Source: GCA-016699445 sp964555055 (lineage in GTDB: Bacteria > UBA10199 > JACPAL01 > GCA-016699445). Taken from it: DNA of 64,000 bases. The DNA lies in the NCBI GenBank assembly GCA_964555055.1, contig CAZKQW010000004.1, positions 146,598 through 210,597 of the forward strand. Reading direction: 5' to 3'. The notes below the pieces were generated by a model. The model had not been told where the DNA came from. It saw only the letters and a list, made by a program, of their open reading frames with translations, and did no database searches. The translations under genes were made by a program, and so were the position numbers. Each line of letters starts with the position of its first letter. The stretch's first letter is position 1. This document shows, piece after piece, positions 10,501 through 18,183 of this stretch.

Positions 10501-11025
10501 TCTGTTAGGGCTAATGGTGCAGAGTTTGGATCTTCCGTAGCTATCAGTGGAGGTACAGCCGTTGTAGGGATACCCCTCGACGATGCAGGGATTGCCTCTT
10601 TAACAGATCGTGGTTCTGTGGATGTTTTTTTAGTATCGGCTTCTCCTATCATTACTTCTTCAGGTGGAAGCGGCGGCTCAGGTGGCACAGGAGGTGCTGA
10701 AGTGGGTGGCAGTGGTGGTTCGGAAACGGGAGGGAGTGGTGGCACGGGAGGTGCTGAAGTGGGTGGCAGTGGTGGTTCGGAAATTGGAGGGAGTGGTGGC
10801 ACTAGTGAAGGTTCGGGTGGAACTTCAGGTTCTGGCGGAGACACAGGCGTAATTGGTGGTGGTGTGAGCGGGATTTCAGGAGGAGGCGGATCTAATGCTT
10901 CCGGTGGAGTTTCGGGAGCCAGTGGCATTGGTGGTGGTGATGTGAATCCTGGTGCAGGGGATGGCGCCACTGAGAGTAGCGGGGGATGTTCCTGCCATGT
11001 GACACCGGATAGTGAACTGAAATAA
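7510..11025 (+). CDS. Giant secreted FG-GAP double beta-propeller protein with Gly-rich GGCSC tail
   Basis: A 1171-residue secreted protein. A signal/anchor segment (KLWLISIGVVLLTGLSVFY) opens it; residues about 30-245 form a beta domain ending in 'DYPIVIDPF', a common lead-in to such propellers. Residues about 253-1045 hold fourteen FG-GAP-type repeats (pattern 'FGxSVxxxGxxxVVGAP...QGAAYVF...W...Q.L'), which would make two seven-bladed propellers. A Gly/Ser-rich linker with a 57-base tandem duplication follows, then DVNPGAGDGA and the terminal SSGGCSCHV. The ATG at 7510 has AGGAGC nine bases upstream and is preferred over a GTG at 7477. Codon use is clearly AT-richer than in neighbours. Probably a surface or extracellular adhesin-like protein; function unproven. 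Confidence 0.85.
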   Translation: MKKNKLWLISIGVVLLTGLSVFYHLTRTSTVSRLSEGNVETLPLEAQFVVSETLGKSQKVYQAKKNNDHYVFLNPSQSLEMRFDGNGALVKTKQGTWGLSWVAQQNSLGGSSLTPSFRVEQNRVTYDHGSIEEWYVNGPYGIQQGFTLKKKRSEDGNRVTLRLKEVGNLKGYLENGTLKVTPSAKQESNKSEVITYGGLYAYDAQGKSLPVWMEKESDHLLIHAETLGADYPIVIDPFIRQARALTSYQGFFAGHVNNIFGWSTALSGNRMVIGAPYQNVGSNVRQGAAYVFSRLGTSWVQEAVLIAGDGAAGDIFGAAVGIDGDRIVVAAPYNDIGSHPNQGAVYFFSFSSVSEAWSQEQKIVTSNGMSNDNLGYFSEPTRTLVIEGDTLVVGSLTANGGRGAVYVFNYSIPSLWTQQQELTAIDGNVGDFFGSAIALSGNMIIVGAYGDDIGSVANQGAAYVFTRLNPTAEWQLVERLTANDGSSDDNFGFAVAASGNRVVIGAPNKAVGMNYSQGAIYVFTLTGSTWSQVRIVAERGSTNELLGRSISFNGLRILGGARGISDRSYRDVGGGYLFSLVGSSWLQVQKLTINESRNTAWYGDSVALDGDYLLLATGQVPKIYVFHRSSDTTPSWTQQQQVKTIGGAQGDQFGYSVSATSDRIVVGAPYQDKDGNMDQGAAFVFLKSPTTNQWSQEQALFAFDGAAGDHFGSSVAMNANGNKIAIGAPDVDARRGPGQGAAYIFVRSLTSPPWSEEQKLVGSATEAGDHFGSSISMNNEPSVNERVIVGVPMDDVGATVDQGSVYTFFYSAFDTPSWSEEQQLIADDGATRSHFGHSVSLNGDRVIVGAPDHRVGTNDAQGKAYVFSFSSTRWALEQALTANNGLSNDQFGSAVSIHGDGLVVGAPGRARDPSHNYEGAAYIFSHSPSAPSPWSQEIYLTPSDSGDTHGFGKSVSIHGDIALVGAPTHSIGSTVAREGSAYLFFINGSNWTEELLTSVRANGAEFGSSVAISGGTAVVGIPLDDAGIASLTDRGSVDVFLVSASPIITSSGGSGGSGGTGGAEVGGSGGSETGGSGGTGGAEVGGSGGSEIGGSGGTSEGSGGTSGSGGDTGVIGGGVSGISGGGGSNASGGVSGASGIGGGDVNPGAGDGATESSGGCSCHVTPDSELK
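10681..10794 (+). repeat. 57-bp tandem duplication in Gly-rich linker
   Basis: Two head-to-tail copies (10681-10737 and 10738-10794) differ at about three bases. Each codes for 19 residues beginning GGTGGAEVGGSGGSE. The repeat keeps the frame and lengthens the low-complexity linker between propeller and tail, so copy number may vary between strains. Confidence 0.9.
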
Positions 11026-11038
11026 AAAAGGTAAAGGT

Positions 11039-14000
11039 ATGAGAAAAAATCCGATTTATTTTTGTATAAAATTCTTGCTCTTTTTGTTTTTAGTTTGCTT
11101 TTTAACTCCAAACTCCAAAAGTTTTGCTGCGAACTTCGTTGTGACCGACCCTACAGATTCTATCCAATGTTCTAACCCCATGACGAATTGTTCTCTTCGA
11201 GGAGCGATTCGCCTCATCAACGGCGGGACGGATGTGAACAATACCATCACATTAAACGGGCAGACGTTCGTCTTGGACCTTTCAGGGACCGCCGCGGACG
11301 ACAATAACGCGACCGGCGATTTGGACATCGTGGCTCCGGGACGGAGAGTGAGTATCGTCGGGGCGGGATGGGGTTTGACGCGTCTTTCCGTTTCGCCTAC
11401 GGCAAGGTTGCGTGATCGAGCATTGCACGTCGTGGGGGGGGAAGTATCCTTGCGGAATTTAAGTATCGTAGGTGGATGGACACGAGGAAATGGAGGGGCG
11501 ATTTACGTCAACGCCGGAGGCACATTAATCCTGAATCAGGTGCAATTGGCGAACAACCACAGTGAAAACGGTTGCGGCGGCGCCATTTTCAATTCCGGCG
11601 TGTTAAACGTCTCGGAAGTCTCCATTGCTTCCAATACCGTGGGAAGAGAAACCGGCAATTTTACCGGCTATACTGGAGGTTCTTGGTTCGAGAGCGGAGG
11701 ATTAGGGCCGGATACGCGAGGCTATTTCGAAGACCCTTCCAACGGAGGCGCTATTTGTAATAGCGGTTCGGTGGCGCGGGCTACGGTCACGAATACCACC
11801 ATGAATGGAAATACGGCGCTGCGCTACGGAGGCGCGATCTATAACGAGCGTGGCGCCGTGATGGATCTTACGAATGTCACGATCAGCGGAAACACAGCGG
11901 CCGGCAGGTATTGGCGTAACGATGATGGGAATGATTTGAGCATCAGGGTCGGCCAAGGCGGCGGTATTTTCAACTCCTCGACGCTCAACGTCTTGAACGC
12001 CACCATTATCAATAACCAAGCTTCAGTCTCCGGAGGAGGAATACATAACGGCGCGGTAGCACTTCGCTCGAGCGATAACCAAGCCGGTACGACGGCCCAA
12101 GGGTCCGGCGCCTTTGCCATCAGGAACAGCATTTTACAGCATAATATACTGACGAGGTCAGGAGATCCCGGGGAAAATTGCGGCGCCTCTAATAACAGAA
12201 ACGACGTCATCCTCACAACCTTAGGTAATAATATTTCAGACGACAATACGTGTACTGGCGTTTTTACTTTAGAACGGAACGATATGAGCAATATCACCGT
12301 TCCTCTTTCCGACTTAGATGTTCACCATGGAGGGCCCAATATCCTGTACCTTCACCACTTATTAGGTGGGCGCATGGTCCCGAACCCGGCTTTTGATACG
12401 GTGACATATAACCCTGAGTCTTGCCCACCTACCGACGGTAGAACATTTAGCCGGCCTCTATCCGCCCGTTGCGATGTTGGGGCTTTCGAGGCTGATCGAG
12501 TCATGGGAGCTTCGAATCCGTTTTTATCCGGACGCGAACTGAGCTTTGGCTTGCCCCTCGCCGTGGGAACCACGAGACAAAGGACTTTGATCATTAGTTC
12601 CATTGCTTCTGGGATTATACAATCCTCTATGGAAAATCTCCTTCGTTCGGTTCAAGTGACGGGCTCTGACGCTTCATTGTTTACGGTTAGCTCTACGGAT
12701 CCGGATTGCATGGGCTCTCAATTGTCCTCTACTACTCCGTGCAGCCTTGTGATTACTTTCGCTCCGAACTCACAGGGCACTAAGAGGGCGCGTTTGACCG
12801 TTGCTTCTAACGCCGTCAACACCGTCGATAATCTTTTTACGATCGATCTCGTGGGTGTGGCGAATGCCGTGACGACGCCGACATCTCCTCCCTTGGGTGA
12901 AAGCGTTTATTTCAGCGCGGACGAGATGAGCTTCGTTTCGCCCGTCGGCGGTTCGACGTCCCAAACCGTCACCGTGGAGAATATTTCGCCCGATCCCATT
13001 GCTGTTGATTTCGTGGTTTATTCCGGCGCCGGCTTTTCGGTGGTTTCGACCTGTAGCTCGACCGAGCCCTTGAGAGCGGCGACGCGACAAAGTCAGTTCA
13101 ATCCTCTGACGAGGGAGACTTATTATTACTACACGGGTGGCGGTACCTGCACCGCGACCATCAGCTTCGCTCCCAGAGATACAATGCCGGTGAGAGGAAA
13201 TGCTAGTTTCGATATACGTAGGGGCTCCGAAGGTCCCATCAGGAGGACGATGACGTTAAATGGACAAGGAGTGGAATCCAATATCGTTCTTGAAGGTGCT
13301 CCAAGCTCCCAGATGCAGTTCGGTAATGTGATGTTGGGAAGGCCTGTAAGCTTGGGGTTGACCATAAGAAACACAGGACAGAGGGATTTGAGTCTTTCTA
13401 GAATTGCTTTGGCTCCAGAATCTGATCCGGCTTTTTCCGTGAACAATCCTTGCGTTCCTTCTTTAGTTCCTAATGGCTCTTGCCAAGCAACTATCACTTT
13501 CAGGCCTAGTGCCCTAAGGGCTTATGAAGCTCGTTTGGCTATCGAGAGTAATGATCCTGATTCACCGACAATGTCGGTCAACTTGATCGGTCAAGGCGTG
13601 GCGGGCGTCATTATGACTCTTCAGGATCATGACGTGACAGGCTCTCCGGGCGGTACCGTCGAGGTAAGATTGACTATCGAAAGAAGCGGTTTCGTCGAGG
13701 CGATACCCGTCACTTTAGAGGGAGGAAGTCTTTTCACCGCGGATGAATTGATCATCCCCGCGGTCGATACTTTGCCTACGGCGCCTATCGCTTACAACCG
13801 CAGCTTGGTTATCCGTATTCCTTCCAATATCGGAGCAGGAGTCAGCTATGGTTTAGCAGTTGATGCCAGGGTCAGCGATATGATTTCTGCGCAAAGGGAT
13901 AACGTCACGGTCCATATTGTGGAAGCGACAGCAGGAGGGTCCGGCGGTAGTGGAGGTTCCAGCGACGGTTCTGGAGGAAGCGGCGGCTCGAGTGACGGTT

Positions 14001-14296
14001 CCGGAGGCTCTCCTTCGGGAAGTGGAGGGGAAACGGCGGGGTCCGGCGGCAGCGAGCCGGGAACGGGTGGAAGCTCGGAAGGGACCGGGGGAGGCGTTCC
14101 GGGAGGTGCGGGGACGGGCGGCGCTGAAGCAGGTAGCGGTGGCGACGTCGGCGGACCCGTCGGCGGTGGCAGCGGCGTCTCGGGTGCCGGAGGGGCAGGA
14201 GGCGCTGGTGGCGGAGACGTCAATCCAGGCGAAGGTCCCGGAGCCGACGGCAGCAGCGGCGGGTGTTCTTGCCGCGTGATATCAGAAGCGCCTTAA
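11039..14296 (+). CDS. Secreted parallel beta-helix protein with ASH-like domains and Gly-rich GGCSC tail
   Basis: A 1085-residue secreted protein with a signal peptide (IKFLLFLFLVCFL ... SFAA). A CSLRGAI motif near residue 50 matches the CSLREA-type start of polymorphic beta-helix proteins; repeated 'GGAIxN', 'NxTIxxN' strands follow to about residue 450. From about 500 to 870 come three immunoglobulin-like 'choice-of-anchor D'/ASH-type modules (for example 'FGNVMLGRPVSLGLTIRNTG', 'CQATITFRPS', 'NLIGQG'). The Gly/Ser-rich linker ends in GGDVNPGEGPGADGSSGGCS, then CRV. It starts 13 bases after the FG-GAP gene stop, so they are probably one transcript. The first 25 codons are AT-rich, the rest GC-richer. 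Surface or extracellular role; substrate unknown. Confidence 0.87.
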   Translation: MRKNPIYFCIKFLLFLFLVCFLTPNSKSFAANFVVTDPTDSIQCSNPMTNCSLRGAIRLINGGTDVNNTITLNGQTFVLDLSGTAADDNNATGDLDIVAPGRRVSIVGAGWGLTRLSVSPTARLRDRALHVVGGEVSLRNLSIVGGWTRGNGGAIYVNAGGTLILNQVQLANNHSENGCGGAIFNSGVLNVSEVSIASNTVGRETGNFTGYTGGSWFESGGLGPDTRGYFEDPSNGGAICNSGSVARATVTNTTMNGNTALRYGGAIYNERGAVMDLTNVTISGNTAAGRYWRNDDGNDLSIRVGQGGGIFNSSTLNVLNATIINNQASVSGGGIHNGAVALRSSDNQAGTTAQGSGAFAIRNSILQHNILTRSGDPGENCGASNNRNDVILTTLGNNISDDNTCTGVFTLERNDMSNITVPLSDLDVHHGGPNILYLHHLLGGRMVPNPAFDTVTYNPESCPPTDGRTFSRPLSARCDVGAFEADRVMGASNPFLSGRELSFGLPLAVGTTRQRTLIISSIASGIIQSSMENLLRSVQVTGSDASLFTVSSTDPDCMGSQLSSTTPCSLVITFAPNSQGTKRARLTVASNAVNTVDNLFTIDLVGVANAVTTPTSPPLGESVYFSADEMSFVSPVGGSTSQTVTVENISPDPIAVDFVVYSGAGFSVVSTCSSTEPLRAATRQSQFNPLTRETYYYYTGGGTCTATISFAPRDTMPVRGNASFDIRRGSEGPIRRTMTLNGQGVESNIVLEGAPSSQMQFGNVMLGRPVSLGLTIRNTGQRDLSLSRIALAPESDPAFSVNNPCVPSLVPNGSCQATITFRPSALRAYEARLAIESNDPDSPTMSVNLIGQGVAGVIMTLQDHDVTGSPGGTVEVRLTIERSGFVEAIPVTLEGGSLFTADELIIPAVDTLPTAPIAYNRSLVIRIPSNIGAGVSYGLAVDARVSDMISAQRDNVTVHIVEATAGGSGGSGGSSDGSGGSGGSSDGSGGSPSGSGGETAGSGGSEPGTGGSSEGTGGGVPGGAGTGGAEAGSGGDVGGPVGGGSGVSGAGGAGGAGGGDVNPGEGPGADGSSGGCSCRVISEAP
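14119..14277 (+). repeat. Copy 1 of a 159-bp near-identical tail repeat
   Basis: This block, coding for the last Gly-rich segment and the GGCSC end of the beta-helix protein, is collinear without gaps with 17209-17367 at an offset of exactly 3090 bases and differs at only a modest number of positions. It suggests duplication or gene conversion of the tail module. Confidence 0.9.
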
Positions 14297-14317
14297 ATGA
14301 CGTCGAGTGTAAATGAG

Positions 14318-14352
14318 AAAGGTGCCCGGATCCTTTTCCGGGAGCCTTTTGT
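14318..14352 (+). terminator. Rho-independent terminator after the beta-helix gene
   Basis: AAAGGTGCCCGGA at 14318-14330 pairs with TCCGGGAGCCTTT (two central mismatches), followed by TTTTGTATTTTT. It would end the transcript of the two preceding genes. It also lies inside the open frame upstream of the next gene, which argues against starting that gene at 14297. Confidence 0.75.
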
Positions 14353-14452
14353 ATTTTTGGGCTTTAGGGGGAAAAGTGTTTCGCCGTTAGGGTTCTTATC
14401 AGTAGTGTCAACGCTTTTCATTAAAGACGGGTCGATAAACTGGAGAATCCCT

Positions 14453-17386
14453 ATGAAGAACTTCTCATCACGTTTCTTCGCATTAAGCCTCATGGCCATT
14501 TTTCTGTTTTCTTTACGAGCGTTCGCCGATTTGAATCGTTGGAGCGCGATCGGCCCTGGGGGAGGTCAGGTGACCGCTCTCGTTTCCACCAGCCCTACGG
14601 AGTTTTACGCCGGAACGGCGACCGCGGGGGTTTGGAGGGGAACGGTCGATGGCATCGGTGCTGTCTCCTGGCGAAACGTAAACGGGACCGGAGAGGATTC
14701 CTTAGGGGACATCTTCAATGAGAAAGCGAGAAGGATCCAAGCCTTGAAAGTCAGCGGCGGCGTTATTTTCGTGGGGACGGAAACCGATGGTGTCTGGAGG
14801 GGGGCCGTCAGGATCGATGGGACGGTCGCCTGGAGTCCTCTCAATGGGACGGGAATGAGTCGATTAGGCGGCGCTCCGTCGGGTAGCGCTTATAACGTAC
14901 GCGCCTTGGAAATCTCGGGTTCGACGGTTTACGCCGGAACGAGCAACGGTGTCTGGAAAGGGGTTCTCGCGAGCTCCGACGGGCAAGTGAACGCGGTTTG
15001 GAGTCCTTTCAACGGATCGGGCGTCACAGCCTTGCCCGCGTCTGCTGGCATTAAAGTTCTACTGCTTTCCGGGTCCGTCCTCTTTGCGGGCTTAAATAAT
15101 ACCCTGCCGGATGGTTTGGGGGGAGGCGTTTGGAGAGGGACGATTTCTGAAACGGACGGTGTTTCAGATATTCAATGGAGGGATTTTAACGGAACGTCTG
15201 GGGGCGCCTCGTTAGGATTAGATGGTCGTGAACCTTTGGCGCGCTATGTCAACGATTTAGCTCTGTATGAAGTGGAAGGGCTCGGGGAATTTCTTTTCGT
15301 TGCGACTAATGGCGCGGGCGTTTGGACTTCTTACTCTGACCCACCGGCTGCCTGGGGTTTGCTGACCTCCGGGCCGGCCCGATTGAATAATACGGATCGT
15401 GTCGTCGTGCGTTCCATTAAAACCCTTAGAACGGGTCCCACGACGCATTTATACGCGGCGACAGAAGGGGTCGGTATTTGGAAATGCAATCTCAGTGCTT
15501 TGGGAACCACGCAGATCACACCTTGGTCCGCGGCCAATGGAGGATCCGGTGCGATCTTAGGAGGCAGGAACGGCTCTTCGGCTTTTTACGGGAACGTTTT
15601 GTCGGTCAACGGAGCGGAAGTCGTCGCCGGCACTGGCGCCGGAGTCTGGAAAGGGACGCCGCAGCCTTCCGGGGATATGAACTGGAGCGATTGGAACGGT
15701 TCCGCAACATCTCCACTTTTGGCCCATAACGTCACTTCCGTCGCTACGGCCGGCTCCAGGGTTTATGTGGGAACGGATTCGGGAGTCTGGAAAGGAACGC
15801 GAGACTCCGATGACCATTATACGTGGACCGAATTTAACGGTTCCAGCACGGCCACCACCACGACCGTCTTGGGGGGATTCGTCAATACTTTAGGTGTCCC
15901 TGTGAGTTTTCTGGGTGGCAGACAGGTGAAGTCGATCGTTTTCGACGGCGACGACTTAGGTTCGGATTTGTATGTGGCCACACAAAATATGGGTGTTTGG
16001 AGGGGACGAATCACGGGCTCCGAGGATTCCGAGAGCGTGTCATGGAGCGATTTCAACGGATCTTCGCCATCCGATTCCCTAAACGGCGACGATAATCGGT
16101 TCAAGCCCATCGTCTCCTCGTTGACGTCTTCGTCCTCCGCGGACGGCCGCGTTCTTTATGCGGGTTTGATAGGCATCGATAGCGGCACCGTCTGGAGGAG
16201 GAATCTGGCTTCCGGAGGATGGCAAAGCCTTTGGTCGTCAAGGCATGCCGTAAGATCCCTGAACGTGGCGTTGCCCAATTTGTACGTCGGTCATGACGGT
16301 GGGATCAGACGGGTTTTATTAGGAACTGGAGCTACTTTTGATTTCAACGGGGAAAGCTCTACATCCTTGATGGCCGTCGGAAATCTTAACGCGCTTCACG
16401 TGAGAAGTCTTTTGTCGGAAGGTGGAACGCTGTATGCGGCCACGGAAGCCGGGATTTTTAAAGGCACCGTTGCGACGGCGGAGGACGGCGTCATGAGCGT
16501 TCAGTGGACGAACGGTAATGGACCGGGCCTCTCCGACTATTTGGACGGAACTGTGAGGGCGAAAAGCAGTTCCTTGGCTTATCTACGTAACCGCTTATAC
16601 GTGGGGGCTATGGCGGGAGGCGTATGGAAAGGGGATGAGGCCGGAGGGATCCGGTGGAGCGATGCGAATGACGGATTGCCTTATGTCAGCGTCAATTATT
16701 TAGGGCTTTCCGCGGACCGCGCTTCCATCCTCGCGGGAACAGGCCATTCCTTGTTTCAATTCACGCCAGGCGCCTTCTGCGGCAACAGTCTCGTGGAATC
16801 CGGAGAGACCTGCGACGACGGTAATACTGTTACCACGGACGCGTGCCCCAGATGCCAGCGGGCGCGTTGTGGAGACGGGTTTACACGCATGGATATTACG
16901 GATCCTACCCATCCCGCCTACGAACAATGCGATTCCGGTACGAACTGCGATAGTCAGTGTCGTTTAATCGTAGGTGCTGGCGGTATTTCTGGAAGCGGAT
17001 CCGGCGGAGAGTCGGGAGGCTCTGGAGGGACTTCGGAGGAGGGTACGGGTGGCGCTCCCGATGGCATGGCTACTGGAGGGGGGGCAGAACCTTCTACAGG
17101 CGGAACATCAGGGGACTCGGGTAGCGGTGGGGATGATGCGGGTACGGGGGGAGGCGCTCCCGGAGGTATCGAAACCGGTGGCGTTCCTGGCGAAGAGTCG
17201 GGGATAGGCGGCGCTGAAGAAGGTAGTGCTGGCGACATCGGAGGCCCTGTCGGCGGTGGTAGCGGCGTCTCGGGTGCCGGAGGGGCAGGAGGCGCTGGTG
17301 GCGGAGACGTCAATCCAGGCGAAGGGCCCGGAGCTGACGGCAGCAGCGGCGGTTGCTCCTGTCATGTGACGCCTGAGATGTATTAG
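14453..17386 (+). CDS. Secreted beta-propeller protein with Cys-rich repeat and Gly-rich GGCSC tail
   Basis: A 977-residue secreted protein. The ATG at 14453 has TGGAG about seven bases upstream and starts a clear signal peptide (FFALSLMAIFLFSLRAFA). Residues about 25-770 consist of recurring 'LYVGTxxGVWKGxxxxxxxWSDFNG' units typical of propeller blades with 'GVW' turns. Next is a Cys-rich module, CGNSLVESGETCDDGNTV followed by four further Cys, resembling the Myxococcus Cys-rich repeat. A Gly/Ser-rich stretch then ends in GGDVNPGEGPGADGSSGGCS, CHVTPEMY. An upstream ATG at 14297 in frame is rejected because a terminator lies between. Extracellular or surface exposed by inference; ligand unknown. 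Confidence 0.87.
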   Translation: MKNFSSRFFALSLMAIFLFSLRAFADLNRWSAIGPGGGQVTALVSTSPTEFYAGTATAGVWRGTVDGIGAVSWRNVNGTGEDSLGDIFNEKARRIQALKVSGGVIFVGTETDGVWRGAVRIDGTVAWSPLNGTGMSRLGGAPSGSAYNVRALEISGSTVYAGTSNGVWKGVLASSDGQVNAVWSPFNGSGVTALPASAGIKVLLLSGSVLFAGLNNTLPDGLGGGVWRGTISETDGVSDIQWRDFNGTSGGASLGLDGREPLARYVNDLALYEVEGLGEFLFVATNGAGVWTSYSDPPAAWGLLTSGPARLNNTDRVVVRSIKTLRTGPTTHLYAATEGVGIWKCNLSALGTTQITPWSAANGGSGAILGGRNGSSAFYGNVLSVNGAEVVAGTGAGVWKGTPQPSGDMNWSDWNGSATSPLLAHNVTSVATAGSRVYVGTDSGVWKGTRDSDDHYTWTEFNGSSTATTTTVLGGFVNTLGVPVSFLGGRQVKSIVFDGDDLGSDLYVATQNMGVWRGRITGSEDSESVSWSDFNGSSPSDSLNGDDNRFKPIVSSLTSSSSADGRVLYAGLIGIDSGTVWRRNLASGGWQSLWSSRHAVRSLNVALPNLYVGHDGGIRRVLLGTGATFDFNGESSTSLMAVGNLNALHVRSLLSEGGTLYAATEAGIFKGTVATAEDGVMSVQWTNGNGPGLSDYLDGTVRAKSSSLAYLRNRLYVGAMAGGVWKGDEAGGIRWSDANDGLPYVSVNYLGLSADRASILAGTGHSLFQFTPGAFCGNSLVESGETCDDGNTVTTDACPRCQRARCGDGFTRMDITDPTHPAYEQCDSGTNCDSQCRLIVGAGGISGSGSGGESGGSGGTSEEGTGGAPDGMATGGGAEPSTGGTSGDSGSGGDDAGTGGGAPGGIETGGVPGEESGIGGAEEGSAGDIGGPVGGGSGVSGAGGAGGAGGGDVNPGEGPGADGSSGGCSCHVTPEMY
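17209..17367 (+). repeat. Copy 2 of the 159-bp near-identical tail repeat
   Basis: Partner of 14119-14277, at the 3' end of the neighbouring propeller gene. Many differences are silent, showing that the encoded tail is under selection or was recently homogenised. Confidence 0.9.
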
Positions 17387-17403
17387 GCTTCATAAAACGG
17401 AAA

Positions 17404-17438
17404 AAGGAAAAAGGCGCCCGGGAGACCGGGTGCCTTTT
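17404..17438. terminator. Bidirectional rho-independent terminator
   Basis: AAAAGGCGCCCGG, a GAGA loop and CCGGGTGCCTTTT form a near-perfect stem with one G-T pair. A-rich sequence lies on the left and six T on the right, so it can stop both the plus-strand propeller gene ending at 17386 and the convergent minus-strand gene ending at 17464. Confidence 0.88.
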
Positions 17439-17463
17439 TTGCTCATGAGATGTCATAAAGGGA

Positions 17464-18183
17464 TTATGGTTTGAATGAGCCTTTCAAGGAATAATAACAG
17501 CCTCTATTTTTGCCCTTTTTCCGGATCCACGGCACCGAGAGGTCTTTAAGCGCCTGTTGCCGGCTAACGCTAAAATGAATCGCTTTCAGGTAATCCCCTT
17601 GACGGAAATGTTTTTGATGGGACGCTAAGTCTCTCAGGATATTCAGTCTGACATCGGTATCATAATGATAGATCCTCCGCGCCGGAGAAGCGTCTTCCTT
17701 TAGCGCGGGGCGATCGGCCGCTAAAAAGCCCCATTTTTTGAAAGCCCAAAGTGGCTTCGAAATGACCTCATTCATTTTCGACCCAGCGACTTTATAAAGG
17801 CTTTTATAGAAAAGCTGGGAAGGTAACGGTTGAGCACCCGTTAAGGCGTATTCTAAAAGATCCGATTTTCTTGTTTCGAGAACGAATTCCGAGATTACCC
17901 CCAGGATCGGCAGAGCCTGGCATCGTACCAATTCCTTCTTCCAGACGATGGGGTCCACTTGAGGGTCCGTTTTTGAAAAATATGCAATGAGGATTGCCAG
18001 GAGGCGTGGATCGTAGCGGGATTGTAAAATGGACAAGGTCCAAAAGGACTCCGGAGAGAGTTTTTTGAAAAGAGACGCGGGGGTGTTCCTGCCTTCCGCC
18101 GGGGCTCCGTGGTGACTAAGCTCGAAATAAAGCCGGGAAGATTCCTTTTCGTTTAAAGGGATATGCTGAAGGATGTCCGTCAT
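17464..18183 (-). CDS. Probable winged-helix protein partnered with a nucleotidyltransferase
   Basis: A 239-residue cytosolic protein I do not recognise as a named family. The last 50 residues look like a winged helix-turn-helix: a helix DYLKAIHFSV, a second helix SRQQALKDLSV, then a basic wing IRKKGKNRGCYYSLKG. The N-terminal 180 residues are mainly helical. Its start overlaps the stop of the nucleotidyltransferase gene by four bases, so both are made from one minus-strand transcript. This pairing recalls AbiEi/AbiEii-type toxin-antitoxin modules, where the helix-turn-helix partner is the antitoxin and repressor; that role is inference from arrangement and the C-terminal pattern. Confidence 0.7.
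   Translation of the reverse strand: MTDILQHIPLNEKESSRLYFELSHHGAPAEGRNTPASLFKKLSPESFWTLSILQSRYDPRLLAILIAYFSKTDPQVDPIVWKKELVRCQALPILGVISEFVLETRKSDLLEYALTGAQPLPSQLFYKSLYKVAGSKMNEVISKPLWAFKKWGFLAADRPALKEDASPARRIYHYDTDVRLNILRDLASHQKHFRQGDYLKAIHFSVSRQQALKDLSVPWIRKKGKNRGCYYSLKGSFKP

Noticed and set aside
10452..11111. Long open frame on the minus strand, very Pro-rich
   Set aside because: It is the complement of the Gly-rich tail; GGx codons read as Pro codons on the other strand. No start context or family signal.
13846..14223. Pro-rich minus-strand open frame, and a similar one at 16954-17313
   Set aside because: Same artefact of Gly-rich plus-strand sequence.
14297..14452. Possible 52-residue N-terminal extension of the GVW propeller protein
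   Set aside because: A terminator hairpin lies inside it and the signal peptide begins at 14453 with a ribosome binding site.
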